Made by a program: the position numbers and the translations under genes. A stretch of DNA of 57,579 nt from Streptomyces sp. NRRL WC-3742 (lineage in GTDB: Bacteria; Actinomycetota; Actinomycetes; Streptomycetales; Streptomycetaceae), in assembly GCF_000720635.1 (NCBI RefSeq), contig NZ_JOCF01000053.1, positions 1 to 57,579 on the forward strand, read 5' to 3'. Below, one piece after another: positions 1-8,597 of this stretch (the stretch's first letter is position 1; each line of letters starts with the position of its first letter). Under the pieces are notes generated by a model. It was not told where the DNA came from, made no database searches, and saw only the letters and a list, made by a program, of their open reading frames with translations.

Positions 1-31
1 CGCCCGCCCTTTCCCGAAACGCAAAGCAGGA

Positions 32-61
32 GCGGCCCCGGCCAAAGCCAGCCGGGGCCGC
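32..61. terminator. Hairpin, 11-bp stem
   Basis: A perfect inverted repeat (32-42 with 51-61) encloses an 8-nt loop. It has no T-tract, as is usual for actinomycete terminators, and probably ends transcription entering from outside the window. Confidence 0.45.
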
Positions 62-82
62 CGATACCAGGGCCTCCCCTAC

Positions 83-123
83 AGTTCGGCGCCGCTTCGG
101 CCGCGCCGAAGCGGCGCCGAAAC
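83..123. terminator. Exceptionally long perfect hairpin, 19-bp stem, 3-nt loop
   Basis: Bases 83-101 are the exact reverse complement of 105-123 around the loop CGC. The stem is far longer than a minimal terminator needs. It could be a bidirectional terminator or a recombination or conjugation palindrome. It lies between two other strong hairpins (32-61 and 155-190) and no gene is visible in 1-204. Confidence 0.5.
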
Positions 124-154
124 TCCCTGCCCACCCCCACAAGGAAACGAACTG

Positions 155-190
155 AGGGCGGGGCCGTGGACACCTCCACGGCCCCGCCCT
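155..190. terminator. Hairpin, 16-bp perfect stem, 4-nt loop
   Basis: Bases 155-170 pair with 175-190. The hairpin lies just beyond the stop of the minus-strand remnant at 205 and is the likely terminator of that unit. Confidence 0.6.
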
Positions 191-204
191 GAGACGTATC
201 GCAC

Positions 205-414
205 TCACAGCTTCACGACGACCGGCGCGGGCTCACACTCACACCAGACCACCTTTCCGACCCCACCCTCCCTGGGGCGGTACCCCCACTCGGTGGCGAG
301 GGCGTCCACGAGGAGCAGACCACGCCCGCAGTCGGCGGTGAGGCCGGGCCGCTGGGGCACGGGCGGCCGGTCGCTCGCATCGTGCGCCTCAATGCGAAGC
401 CGAACGGCGTTCAC
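205..414 (-). pseudogene. C-terminal remnant of an anti-sigma/HATPase-type ATP-binding protein
   Basis: The 69 codons from a GTG resemble only the last part of the small HATPase (RsbW/SpoIIAB-like) proteins common in Streptomyces. Visible are the motif GRGLLLVDALA, which is the G2-box region before the last strands, and a VGKVVWCE ending. The family is usually about 130-150 residues, with an N-box (ExxxN) and G1-box (DxGxG) upstream. Those are missing, and the frame is closed upstream by a TGA at 445-447. I infer a 5'-truncated gene that cannot bind ATP. A strong hairpin follows it. Orphan HATPase genes of this type often sit next to HTH regulators and DUF397 genes in accessory loci, which suits this neighbourhood. 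Confidence 0.55.
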
Positions 415-541
415 CTCGAAGGGCTGAAGGCCCTTCCCTCCTCTTCACCTCAGCTGCCTGGGCCGCCTGCGTCGCCGCCGTTCGAACAGGAGACCTTCCC
501 GACGGGCCCCGACGAACCCTCTGGGCAGGACCGTTGGGTTG

Positions 542-1042
542 TCAGAGGCTGATGAAGGCGGTCTGGGAGGACCGGCGGGCGGCGTCGACCAGTCGCAGTC
601 GGGTGAAGGCTTCGGGAGCCATCAGGGGCTGCCAGTCGTCGATCGTGTGAGTGCGCCACTCGGTGTGTTCATCGGGCTGGAGCACGATCTGGTGGATCCG
701 CTGTTCGCTTAGGCAGCCGCCGTCGAAGACGAAGCCCGTCTTGGCGCGAGGCCAGCTTGCCGCGGGGCTGGCGAAGGTGACCGCGAGAAGGCGGGGCCGT
801 TCAACAAGATCGGGGCGCAGGGATTCGATGTCGTGGCCGGTTTCCTCGCGAAACTCCCGGACCGCGGTGTCCAGTGGGTTCTCGTCGTTCTCGACGTCGC
901 CACCGGGCCAGTTCCACACGGCGGGGTCGCGGCTCGAGCGCAGTGCGAGCGATCGGCCGGAGGGGTCGGTGATGTAGAAGCAGCCGTAGAGGGTGGCGTT
1001 CTGGATCGTCGCTACGTACTGCTCCGGCGGTAGCCAGCCCAT
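542..1042 (-). CDS. NUDIX hydrolase
   Basis: A 166-residue protein with a complete Nudix box (G x5 E x7 REUxEExGU) in the segment GGDVENDE...REFREETGH at about residues 48-69, so the Mg2+-binding glutamates are present. NUDIX enzymes hydrolyse nucleoside diphosphates linked to another moiety X. The substrate cannot be read from sequence. The start ATG at 1042 is preceded by GGAGGG. It runs in the same direction as the MazG-like, nucleotide-sugar dehydrogenase and SIR2-like genes, so the block looks like a nucleotide-metabolism or defence cassette. That link is inference from proximity. Confidence 0.85.
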   Translation of the reverse strand: MGWLPPEQYVATIQNATLYGCFYITDPSGRSLALRSSRDPAVWNWPGGDVENDENPLDTAVREFREETGHDIESLRPDLVERPRLLAVTFASPAASWPRAKTGFVFDGGCLSEQRIHQIVLQPDEHTEWRTHTIDDWQPLMAPEAFTRLRLVDAARRSSQTAFISL

Positions 1043-1167
1043 GGTCCCTCCGTAACACGACCTCGTGGCGGGATCACGCTACCGTCCCCGCCTGGCGGGC
1101 AAAGGGGGGGACACGACCAGAGGGCCCGCTCGCGTTGGCGGGCGAGCCCTCGGCGAGCAGAGGTGGG

Positions 1168-1494
1168 TTACACGGCCAGGGCCTCGCGGCCGCGGCGGGT
1201 GCGCCGGTGGAAGATCTCGCGGAAGGTGGCCTGCCAGCCCTCGGGGTCGATGTAGTGCATGGCGATCATGGCGGCGATCACCGCGCCGGTGAGGTCGTTC
1301 TGCACCTCGGCCCAGGAGTGGTCGTCGGAGCAGGTCGTCAGCCCCTTGAGGCCGTGGAGGGCGTGCATGGCCTCGCCCGCCTCCTCGGCGACCTTGCCGA
1401 CCTGGAGTGCTTTCAACTCTTCGCCGGGGATGTCCGCGCCGGCGGCGCGGCAGACGGCGGAGAGGCCCTCGATGGCGTTGAAGATGTCTTGCAC
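1168..1494 (-). CDS. MazG-like all-alpha NTP pyrophosphatase
   Basis: A 108-residue mostly helical protein. It has an EExxE-type metal site (KVAEEAGEAMHA) and a later acidic helix (EVQNDLTGAVIAAM), as in MazG-like/dUTPase-superfamily proteins that cleave NTPs to NMP and pyrophosphate. The GTG start at 1494 has AAGGAG upstream at proper spacing. It lies between the NUDIX and sugar-dehydrogenase genes on the same strand, 125 bp from the former and 55 bp from the latter. Such proteins occur in mobile elements and phages as well as in nucleotide housekeeping. The exact substrate is unknown. Confidence 0.7.
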   Translation of the reverse strand: MQDIFNAIEGLSAVCRAAGADIPGEELKALQVGKVAEEAGEAMHALHGLKGLTTCSDDHSWAEVQNDLTGAVIAAMIAMHYIDPEGWQATFREIFHRRTRRGREALAV

Positions 1495-1549
1495 CGGCTG
1501 CTCCTTCTACGGGTGGGTGGGTGGCCCCCGCCCCGGCCGCGTGAGGCGG

Positions 1550-2887
1550 TCAGGCGCCAGGGGAGCGTGTGGGGCGGCCCATCTGGTGGACGGTCCAGCC
1601 GGCGGCCAGCCAGGGTTCGGCGTCCAGCGCGTTGCGGACGTCGACCACCGTTCGGGCGGGCGTGCGGTCGGCCGCCGCGACAGGCAGCTTCGGGTCGCGG
1701 GTGTATTGCCCCCACTCGGTGGCGATGACCACTAGGTCGGCACCGGAGACCGCGTCCAGGGCGGTGGGGGCGAAGGCCAGGTGGGGGTGGGAGTGGCGGG
1801 CGTTGTCGAGCGACTCGGGGTCGTGGACGCGCACCGTGGCACCAAGGTCGTGCAGGCGGTCGGCCAGGCGCAGCGCTGGCGAATCCCGGACATCGGAGGT
1901 TCCGGCCTTGAACGCGGCGCCAAGGTAGCCGATGGTCAGGCCCGCAAGGGGGCGGCCTACGGCACGGGTGACGAGTTGTACGGCGGTGTCCATGCGCGAT
2001 CGGTTCACGGCCTGGACGGCGTCCAGAAGCCCGGTGGCGTCGGTTGCGCCGAGCAGGGTGACGGCGTGGGCGAAGGCGGCGACGTCCTTGGGTAGGCAAC
2101 CGCCGCCGTAGCCGAGCCCGGCCCGCATCCCGCCGTGGCCGATGCGCTTGTCGATGCCCATGACGTGGGCGACGTCGTCGATGTTTGCGCCGGTCAGGTC
2201 GCAGACCTGCGCCATGGCGTTGATGTAGGAGATCTTCGTGGCGAGGAAGGCGTTCGCCGCGGACTTGGCGACCTCGGCGGTGGCCGGGTCGGTGACCACC
2301 ATCTCGATGTCACCGCGGGCCATGATCGGGGCGTACACCTGCTCGACGGTGGCCAGCGCGGTCGGGGAGGACAGGCCGACCAGGATGCGGTCCGGGAAGA
2401 GGCTGTCGGCGACGGCGTGGCCCTCGCGCAGGAACTCGGGGTTCCAGACCAGTTCGATGCCCTCCACCCCGGCGCGCTCGGTGATGATCTGCTGGAGCCG
2501 GGCGACGGTGCCGACCGTGACGGTGGACTTGCCGATGATCGTGGCGGGCCGGGTCAGCAGCGGCACCAGCTGTTCGGCGGCGCCCAGGACCTGGGAGACG
2601 TCGTAGCCCTGGCCGTCGGCGCGCAGCGGTGTGCCGACGGCCAGGAAGTGGACGTCGGCGAAGGCGGCGGCCTCAGCAAGGCTGGTGGTGAAACGCAGCC
2701 GGCCGGTGGGGACGTGCTTGGCGAGCAGGTCGTCCATGCCTGCCTCGTAGAACCAGGAGGCGCCGGTGGCGAGGATGGCACACTTGTCCGGGTCGATCTC
2801 GACGCCGACGACCTCGTGGCCCAGCTCCGCCATCGCGGCAGCGTGGGAGGCTCCGAGGTGGCCGCAGCCGATCACGGATACGCGCAT
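1550..2887 (-). CDS. UDP-glucose/GDP-mannose 6-dehydrogenase family protein
   Basis: The 445 residues match the three-domain layout of nucleotide-sugar dehydrogenases. There is an N-terminal Rossmann fold with GCGHLG (residues 7-12), a middle domain with NPEFLREG (E152) and EVAKSAANAF (K208), the catalytic cysteine in GYGGGCLPKD (C264), and a C-terminal UDP-binding domain. It should oxidise UDP-glucose (or a related sugar nucleotide) to the uronate with two NAD+. The start ATG at 2887 follows GAAGGACAG. No glycosyltransferases or polymer genes lie beside it, so its role in this accessory block is unclear. It and the SIR2-like neighbour both belong to NAD+-binding families. Confidence 0.85.
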   Translation of the reverse strand: MRVSVIGCGHLGASHAAAMAELGHEVVGVEIDPDKCAILATGASWFYEAGMDDLLAKHVPTGRLRFTTSLAEAAAFADVHFLAVGTPLRADGQGYDVSQVLGAAEQLVPLLTRPATIIGKSTVTVGTVARLQQIITERAGVEGIELVWNPEFLREGHAVADSLFPDRILVGLSSPTALATVEQVYAPIMARGDIEMVVTDPATAEVAKSAANAFLATKISYINAMAQVCDLTGANIDDVAHVMGIDKRIGHGGMRAGLGYGGGCLPKDVAAFAHAVTLLGATDATGLLDAVQAVNRSRMDTAVQLVTRAVGRPLAGLTIGYLGAAFKAGTSDVRDSPALRLADRLHDLGATVRVHDPESLDNARHSHPHLAFAPTALDAVSGADLVVIATEWGQYTRDPKLPVAAADRTPARTVVDVRNALDAEPWLAAGWTVHQMGRPTRSPGA

Positions 2888-2910
2888 GAACTGTCCTTCG
2901 GTGATGGGGC

Positions 2911-2940
2911 CTTGGGGTGCACCACGCGGTGCACCCCAAG
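2911..2940 (-). terminator. 13-bp perfect hairpin after the SIR2-like gene
   Basis: Bases 2911-2923 pair with 2928-2940 around a 4-nt loop. The hairpin sits in the 98-bp gap between the stop of the SIR2-like gene (2986) and the start of the dehydrogenase (2887), so the two are probably transcribed separately. Confidence 0.6.
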
Positions 2941-2985
2941 ACGCTACCGCGACTGCACCGCCTTATCTGACTGGCCGTCAGATGA

Positions 2986-4218
2986 TCAGATGGTCACGCC
3001 GAGCAGTGCGCACAGCCCTGTGAGCGCGGGGATCGCTTCCCGGCGGACGACCACGTCGCCCTCCCGGGCACCTTCGACCAGGTACTCCTTGAAGGCGCCG
3101 TTCTCCTCCAGGCCCTCGGTGTCGAGGAACACGATCTTCTTGCCCGCGACCCGGGCCCGCTCCTGGACTGCTCGCCGGTCCGCGTGCAAGCCAATCACCA
3201 GCAGCGCCTTCGACTCGGGCAGCAGCGGCACCGGCGGCACCTTCTGGTCGTAGCGGCGCACGAAGCACTCCTCCAGCCCGGCCCGCGCCGACAGGGTGTC
3301 GAAGTTGTGGGTGATCACCGGGCCCACCAGGTGACCGGCGTCGTGCAGGGCCTTGAGCGCCTGGTGTGCGGCGGTCGGTCGTGCGAGGAAGCACGCGCGG
3401 AACGTCGCCACCAGGTCCGGCGCCTTGAGATCCGCACTGACCAGCACCTCGCGCACCAGCGTGTCGTCGCCCGGGCGCATCGTGAAGGCGTGCGACTGGG
3501 TGAGCGCGTTGTCCCGCCGGCCGGTGACTCGATATACCTCGTGCAGGAAGTGCAACGGCGGGATGCCCGCCTCAATGCTGGTGCCGCACCCCACCTCCAC
3601 CTGGAACGGCAGCAGCTCCGCCAGGACGGACAGGTCCGGCGCGTACGCCGGGTTCCCGCGCCGCTCCTTGACCCGCATCCCGCCCCTCAGCACGTCCCAC
3701 GGCAGGCTACGCACCGTACGCGGCACCGCATACTCGTCAGTGATGAAGGTGACGTCCAACGACCGGAAGCCCTCCGGGGTTGCCCGACCGGCCCGCTCGT
3801 CCTGCGGGTGCTCGTCGTACTCGGCCAGACAGACCCGCAGGTCACCCTTCGCCCACACGTCGCCCTTGTCGCGCCAGTGGCCTTCCGCCAGCCACTGCCC
3901 GATCGCCGCCCGGTACTCGGCGATCTCGCCGGCCGGAGCCGTGAACGAGATCGCCAGATACAGGTTGTCCAGCACCAGCCGCGGCACCGGGAACACATGG
4001 TTCAGGCCGTACTCGTAGCGGTAGTGCACCACCCGGCGCCGGCCCTTGTTGTCCTCGGACCAGCCCGACTGCTCGGCATTCGCCGGATCCTGGGTGCGCC
4101 GCCAGATGCCCTCCTCCAGATTGCGGGCCCGCTCGTGCCCGCCACCGGCGAAGTGCCGCTCCCAGGACTCCACCTGCGCGGGCGTGAGCTGCTCGATCAC
4201 GGAATAGGGGAAGAACAC
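2986..4218 (-). CDS. SIR2-like protein with unrecognised N-terminal domain
   Basis: A 410-residue protein from the GTG at 4218, chosen because AAGGAGG lies 5 nt upstream; a longer frame to 4290 would run into the divergent gene's leader. Residues about 1-200 match no family I recognise. Residues about 205-400 look like a SIR2/DHS-type NAD-binding fold, with EVGCGTSIEAGIP (208-220) standing for GAGxS, VITHNFDTL (301-309) for the TQNxD motif, and ALLVIGLHAD (338-347) for the later Rossmann strand. The usual catalytic-His motif (LHGS) is not visible where expected and there are no zinc-ribbon cysteines, so ordinary deacetylase activity is doubtful. SIR2-like NAD-consuming effectors are known in anti-phage systems. 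That role here is inference. It faces the regulator at 4430. Confidence 0.6.
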   Translation of the reverse strand: MFFPYSVIEQLTPAQVESWERHFAGGGHERARNLEEGIWRRTQDPANAEQSGWSEDNKGRRRVVHYRYEYGLNHVFPVPRLVLDNLYLAISFTAPAGEIAEYRAAIGQWLAEGHWRDKGDVWAKGDLRVCLAEYDEHPQDERAGRATPEGFRSLDVTFITDEYAVPRTVRSLPWDVLRGGMRVKERRGNPAYAPDLSVLAELLPFQVEVGCGTSIEAGIPPLHFLHEVYRVTGRRDNALTQSHAFTMRPGDDTLVREVLVSADLKAPDLVATFRACFLARPTAAHQALKALHDAGHLVGPVITHNFDTLSARAGLEECFVRRYDQKVPPVPLLPESKALLVIGLHADRRAVQERARVAGKKIVFLDTEGLEENGAFKEYLVEGAREGDVVVRREAIPALTGLCALLGVTI

Positions 4219-4429
4219 GGGACCCTCCTTGGTCGACTTAGCGGGGGAAGACCAGCAAACGCCTGAACAACCCGACAAGGGAGGGCTCACAGCGGGGGCT
4301 CACAATCACGAAAGGCCGCCCACGGATGAGGAGTTGGCACTACGCTCGACTGCCCCGGGAGCGCGGACAACAAGGGATGAGCGCCGCCCCGGACTCCACT
4401 GGTCCGATCCGGACACGCAAGGGGACACC
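4219..4429. promoter_or_regulatory. Divergent intergenic region between SIR2-like gene and regulator
   Basis: This 211-bp gap holds both ribosome binding sites (AAGGAGG for the minus gene, AAGGGGA for the plus gene) and presumably both promoters. I see no clear -10/-35 pair. Open frames extend into it from both sides, but with weaker start contexts. Confidence 0.4.
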
Positions 4430-5803
4430 GTGGCGCCACGCCGTGAACCGAACCACCGCCTCGCCCGGCTCATCGAGGACAGCAAGGCCAGCAACGCCGC
4501 CCTCGCGCACCGCGTCAACGAACTCGCCTCCCGCGCTGGCGTCAACCGCGCGTACACGCATACCTCGATCAGGAACTGGACGGTCCGCGCCATGGTCCCG
4601 GACGCGCCCGCACCTGCGCTTCTGGCCCTTGCGCTCAGCGAACGCCTCGGCCGAACGGTGTCACTCGCGGAGATAGGCATGGCCGACACGCCCACGTCTA
4701 CCGTTGAGACCGGCTTGAATTTCCACAGAGACCCCGATCAGGCCCTCAACCTCGCGGCCGAGTATTGGAGCACTGTGGACCGCCGGAGCTTCGTCAAGGC
4801 CAGCCCTTTCGCGCTCACCGCCTACAGCCCCGCGACCATCCGCTGGATGGCCGTTCCCGCCGACCCGCCCCGCGCCCGCGTCGCCGGCGCCCGCGTCGGC
4901 CGCGCCGACATCCTCGAACTGCGCGCCGCCGCGGACGAGGCCCGCCGCTGGGACTCCAAGTTCGGCGGCGGCAACTGGCGCGCCTCCATGGTCACCGACT
5001 GCCTCACCCAACGCGCCGCCCCACTGTTGCGCGGTACCTTCACCGACAAGATCGGCACCGAGCTCTTCGCCGCCACCGCCGAACTCGCCCGCGTCGCCGC
5101 CTGGCACGACGTCGACATGGGCAACCACGCCAGCGCCCAGTCCCACTTCGTCCAGGCCCTACGTCTCGCTCGCGCCTCCGGAGACCGCGCCGTCGGCTCG
5201 TACGTACTCGCCACCATGGCCCTGCACGTCTACTTGTGCGGTTTCCCGCACGACGCCGTCGACATGGCCGAAGGCGCCTACGAACGCGCCAAGAACGACG
5301 CCCCCGCCAGGGTGCTTGCCTTCACGCAGCTCGCCAAGGCCCGGGCCCACGGCCTCGCCGGCGAAACCCGTGACGCAGCCGCAGCCCTCAGCCTCTGCGA
5401 GCGCCTGGTCGACGCTGCCGACGCCGACGACCGCGATCCCACCTGGCTGGCCTACCTGACCCGCGCCCGCGTCGCGGCCGACGCCGCCGAGATCTACCGC
5501 GACCTCGAACTCCCCGCTGAGGCCCTGCTCTGGAACCGGCAGGCCGCCGCCATGCCCGCCTCCGACTACAGCCGCGCCGTCGGCATCCGACAGACCGTCA
5601 TCGCCACCGCCCACCTCCAGCAGCGCAACCTCGAACCCGGCCTCGAATCCGGAGAGCGCGCGCTCACCATCCTCAGCAGCGTCCGCTCCAACCGCAGCCG
5701 CAGCTACCTGCGTACCCTCACTACCGCACTTGCCCCCTGGCGTACCGAACCCGAAGTCGCCGACTACCTCCACCGCGCCGGACTCGTCCTCGCCGCAGGG
5801 TGA
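4430..5803 (+). CDS. HTH regulator with TPR-like C-terminal repeats
   Basis: A 457-residue protein from a GTG at 4430 preceded by AAGGGGA. An upstream ATG at 4229 in frame would overlap the other gene's start and adds low-complexity sequence. The N-terminal 85 residues (EPNHRLARLIEDSKASNAAL onward) resemble the helix-turn-helix of a large Streptomyces regulator family. The remainder is a string of Ala-rich paired helices of TPR type. Proteins of this build are usually pathway-specific or element-linked regulators. Divergent placement next to the SIR2-like gene suggests that it controls that gene, itself or both. Target and ligand cannot be read. Confidence 0.65.
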   Translation: MAPRREPNHRLARLIEDSKASNAALAHRVNELASRAGVNRAYTHTSIRNWTVRAMVPDAPAPALLALALSERLGRTVSLAEIGMADTPTSTVETGLNFHRDPDQALNLAAEYWSTVDRRSFVKASPFALTAYSPATIRWMAVPADPPRARVAGARVGRADILELRAAADEARRWDSKFGGGNWRASMVTDCLTQRAAPLLRGTFTDKIGTELFAATAELARVAAWHDVDMGNHASAQSHFVQALRLARASGDRAVGSYVLATMALHVYLCGFPHDAVDMAEGAYERAKNDAPARVLAFTQLAKARAHGLAGETRDAAAALSLCERLVDAADADDRDPTWLAYLTRARVAADAAEIYRDLELPAEALLWNRQAAAMPASDYSRAVGIRQTVIATAHLQQRNLEPGLESGERALTILSSVRSNRSRSYLRTLTTALAPWRTEPEVADYLHRAGLVLAAG

Positions 5804-5878
5804 CCGGTCCAGCCTCAGCGCACAATCTGGCATGTACGCGCAGGGCCTCCCTCAACACGCCGGCACTCCAGCAACACC

Positions 5879-6022
5879 CTGGCCGGGATCAAGGGCACGG
5901 TCATCGCTGTCGGGTGCGGCAAGGGCGGGTTCGTGAGCCGCCTACGCACCGTCCGCCCTGATCTTCAGGTCATCGACTTGGACCTCTCTACGGGCATCCT
6001 TGCCGGCTGCCCGCCGGATTAG
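5879..6022 (+). pseudogene. Methyltransferase motif-I remnant
   Basis: An open frame reads LAGIKGTVIAVGCGKGGF and then RPDLQVIDLDLSTGILAG before a TAG at 6020. This matches motif I and motif II of class I SAM methyltransferases (normally V-D-V-G-C-G-x-G and a hydrophobic-D-L-S strand), with the first Asp changed to Ala. No start codon with a ribosome site precedes it and nothing of the catalytic half follows. I take it as a decayed fragment. Its stop codon lies in the loop of a terminator hairpin (6006-6035), which suggests truncation by a rearrangement. Confidence 0.4.
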
Positions 6023-6035
6023 TCCGGCGGGCAGC
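6006..6035 (+). terminator. 13-bp hairpin with TTAG loop
   Basis: Bases 6006-6018 pair with 6023-6035 and an A-rich run (CAAAAG) follows. It is a good candidate terminator for the regulator transcript (stop at 5803) or the remnant. Confidence 0.6.
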
Positions 6036-6092
6036 AAAAGAGAACTGCAGCAGTCCCTGCAGCAATCACCAATACCGCAGCCCGCCCTCATC

Positions 6093-6129
6093 CTGCGCAG
6101 GAAGTCGACCAGATCGACTTCCTGCGCAG
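6093..6129. repeat. Perfect 16-bp inverted repeat, 5-nt spacer
   Basis: Bases 6093-6108 are the exact reverse complement of 6114-6129. It is less GC-rich than nearby terminators and has no gene end beside it. It could be an attachment or recombination site, or a further terminator, at the border between accessory and core DNA. Confidence 0.5.
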
Positions 6130-6160
6130 AGGAAACGCAATGAGCGAGGAGGCTACTTCT

Positions 6161-6191
6161 GGGCGGCCCGGCCGATTCGGCCGGGCCGCCC
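6161..6191. terminator. 13-bp GC hairpin
   Basis: Bases 6161-6173 pair with 6179-6191 around GATTC. The hairpin lies in the convergent gap between the regulator and meaB. The rest of 5804-6313 holds only the remnant and the hairpins listed here. Confidence 0.55.
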
Positions 6192-6263
6192 GTTGGTATG
6201 CGGTTCGTTTCTCTCGCCACGCCACGATCGAGCTCGGGGCGTGGAAATCAGCACTGCACAGAA

Positions 6264-6293
6264 CGCCGCCGCCCCGGGGCCGGGGCGGCGGCG
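6264..6293 (-). terminator. 12-bp hairpin downstream of meaB
   Basis: Bases 6264-6275 pair with 6282-6293. It lies 20 bp beyond the meaB stop at 6314 and is the likely terminator of the thiolase-meaB unit. Confidence 0.6.
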
Positions 6294-6313
6294 GGCGGGC
6301 GGGCGGGGTGGGA

Positions 6314-7270
6314 TCAGGAGGTGGTGAGGGCGGCGATGAGGTGGTCGGCGGCGGTGTAGGGGTCGAGGGTGCCGGCGGCAACGCGGTCGGCGAGGGTGGG
6401 GAGGTGGCGGTCGCCGCGGAGGTCGCCGATGCGGGCGCGCAGTTCGGCGAGGGCGATGGCCTCGATCTCGGCGGCGGCCCGGCGCCGACGGCGGGCGGCG
6501 AGTTCGCCGTGCTCCTCCAGCCAGGCGCGGTGCTTCTCGAGTGCCTCGACCACCTCGTCCACGCCCTCGCCCCGCGCCGCGACGGTCTTGACGATGGGCG
6601 GCCGCCAGTCCCCCGCCTCGCGGGCCTCGCCGAGGCCGAGCATGTGGTTGAGCTCGCGCGCGGTGGCGTCGGCGCCGTCCCGGTCGGCCTTGTTGACGAC
6701 GAACACGTCCCCGATCTCCAGGATGCCCGCCTTCGCCGCCTGGATGCCGTCGCCCATCCCGGGCGCGAGCAGTACCACCGCGGTGTCGGCCTGCCCGGCG
6801 ATCTCCACCTCGGACTGCCCGACGCCCACGGTCTCCACGAGGATCACCTCGCACCCGGCCGCGTCCAGCACCCGCAGCGCCTGCGGTGCCGCCCAGGAGA
6901 GCCCGCCGAGGTGCCCGCGGGTGGCCATCGAGCGGATGAACACCTCCGGGTCGGTGGCGTGGTCCTGCATCCGCACCCGGTCGCCGAGCAGCGCCCCGCC
7001 GGAGAACGGCGAGGACGGGTCGACGGCGAGCACCCCGACCCGCTTGCCCAGGCGCCGGTACGCGGAGACCAGCGCCGAGGTGGAGGTGGACTTGCCGACC
7101 CCGGGCGAGCCGGTCAGGCCCACGGTGTACGCCTGCCCCGTGTACGGCGCGAGCGCGGCCATCGCCTCCCGCAGCTGCGGCGCGGCGTTCTCGACCAGCG
7201 TGATCAGCCGGGCGACGGCCCGCGGCCGGCCCTCCCGGGCCTGCTCGACCAGCGTGGCGACATCGATCAT
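6314..7270 (-). CDS. meaB: Methylmalonyl-CoA mutase-associated G-protein chaperone MeaB
   Basis: A 318-residue P-loop GTPase of the MeaB/ArgK family. The Walker A motif GSPGVGKS (54-61) follows a short N-terminal helical region; NKAD supplies base specificity, and VDPSSPFSGGALLGDRVRM is the family signature. It guards and reloads adenosylcobalamin on methylmalonyl-CoA mutase. The ATG at 7270 has AAGGGAG upstream. The same frame runs on upstream through the thiolase gene, but that is a shadow. It follows the thiolase gene after a strong hairpin. It fits functionally with the epimerase at 8820 and the cobalamin adenosyltransferase at 28626. Confidence 0.92.
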   Translation of the reverse strand: MIDVATLVEQAREGRPRAVARLITLVENAAPQLREAMAALAPYTGQAYTVGLTGSPGVGKSTSTSALVSAYRRLGKRVGVLAVDPSSPFSGGALLGDRVRMQDHATDPEVFIRSMATRGHLGGLSWAAPQALRVLDAAGCEVILVETVGVGQSEVEIAGQADTAVVLLAPGMGDGIQAAKAGILEIGDVFVVNKADRDGADATARELNHMLGLGEAREAGDWRPPIVKTVAARGEGVDEVVEALEKHRAWLEEHGELAARRRRRAAAEIEAIALAELRARIGDLRGDRHLPTLADRVAAGTLDPYTAADHLIAALTTS

Positions 7271-7283
7271 GAGGATCTCCCTT

Positions 7284-7307
7284 GCAGATGCCGAAGCAGA
7301 TGCCGAA
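7284..7307. repeat. 12-bp direct tandem repeat, two copies
   Basis: The 12-mer GCAGATGCCGAA occurs twice end to end (7284-7295 and 7296-7307), just upstream of meaB and adjoining the terminator stem. I see no functional reading. Confidence 0.8.
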
Positions 7308-7343
7308 GGGGCTGCGGACCGCTGGTGAGCGGTCCGCAGCCCC
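7308..7343 (-). terminator. 16-bp perfect hairpin after the thiolase gene
   Basis: Bases 7308-7323 pair with 7328-7343 around a GGTG loop, 17 bp past the thiolase stop (7360). It probably limits readthrough into meaB. Confidence 0.7.
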
Positions 7344-7359
7344 GGGGGCGGAGCAGTGG

Positions 7360-8553
<1,194 letters not shown>

Positions 8554-8597
8554 GGGACGGGCCCCTTCGCACGTCGTGGCCAGGTGAGGATGCGCTC

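Noticed and set aside
4229..4429. N-terminal extension of the regulator from an ATG at 4229
   Set aside because: It would overlap the SIR2-like gene's leader, is low in complexity, and the GTG at 4430 has the better ribosome site.
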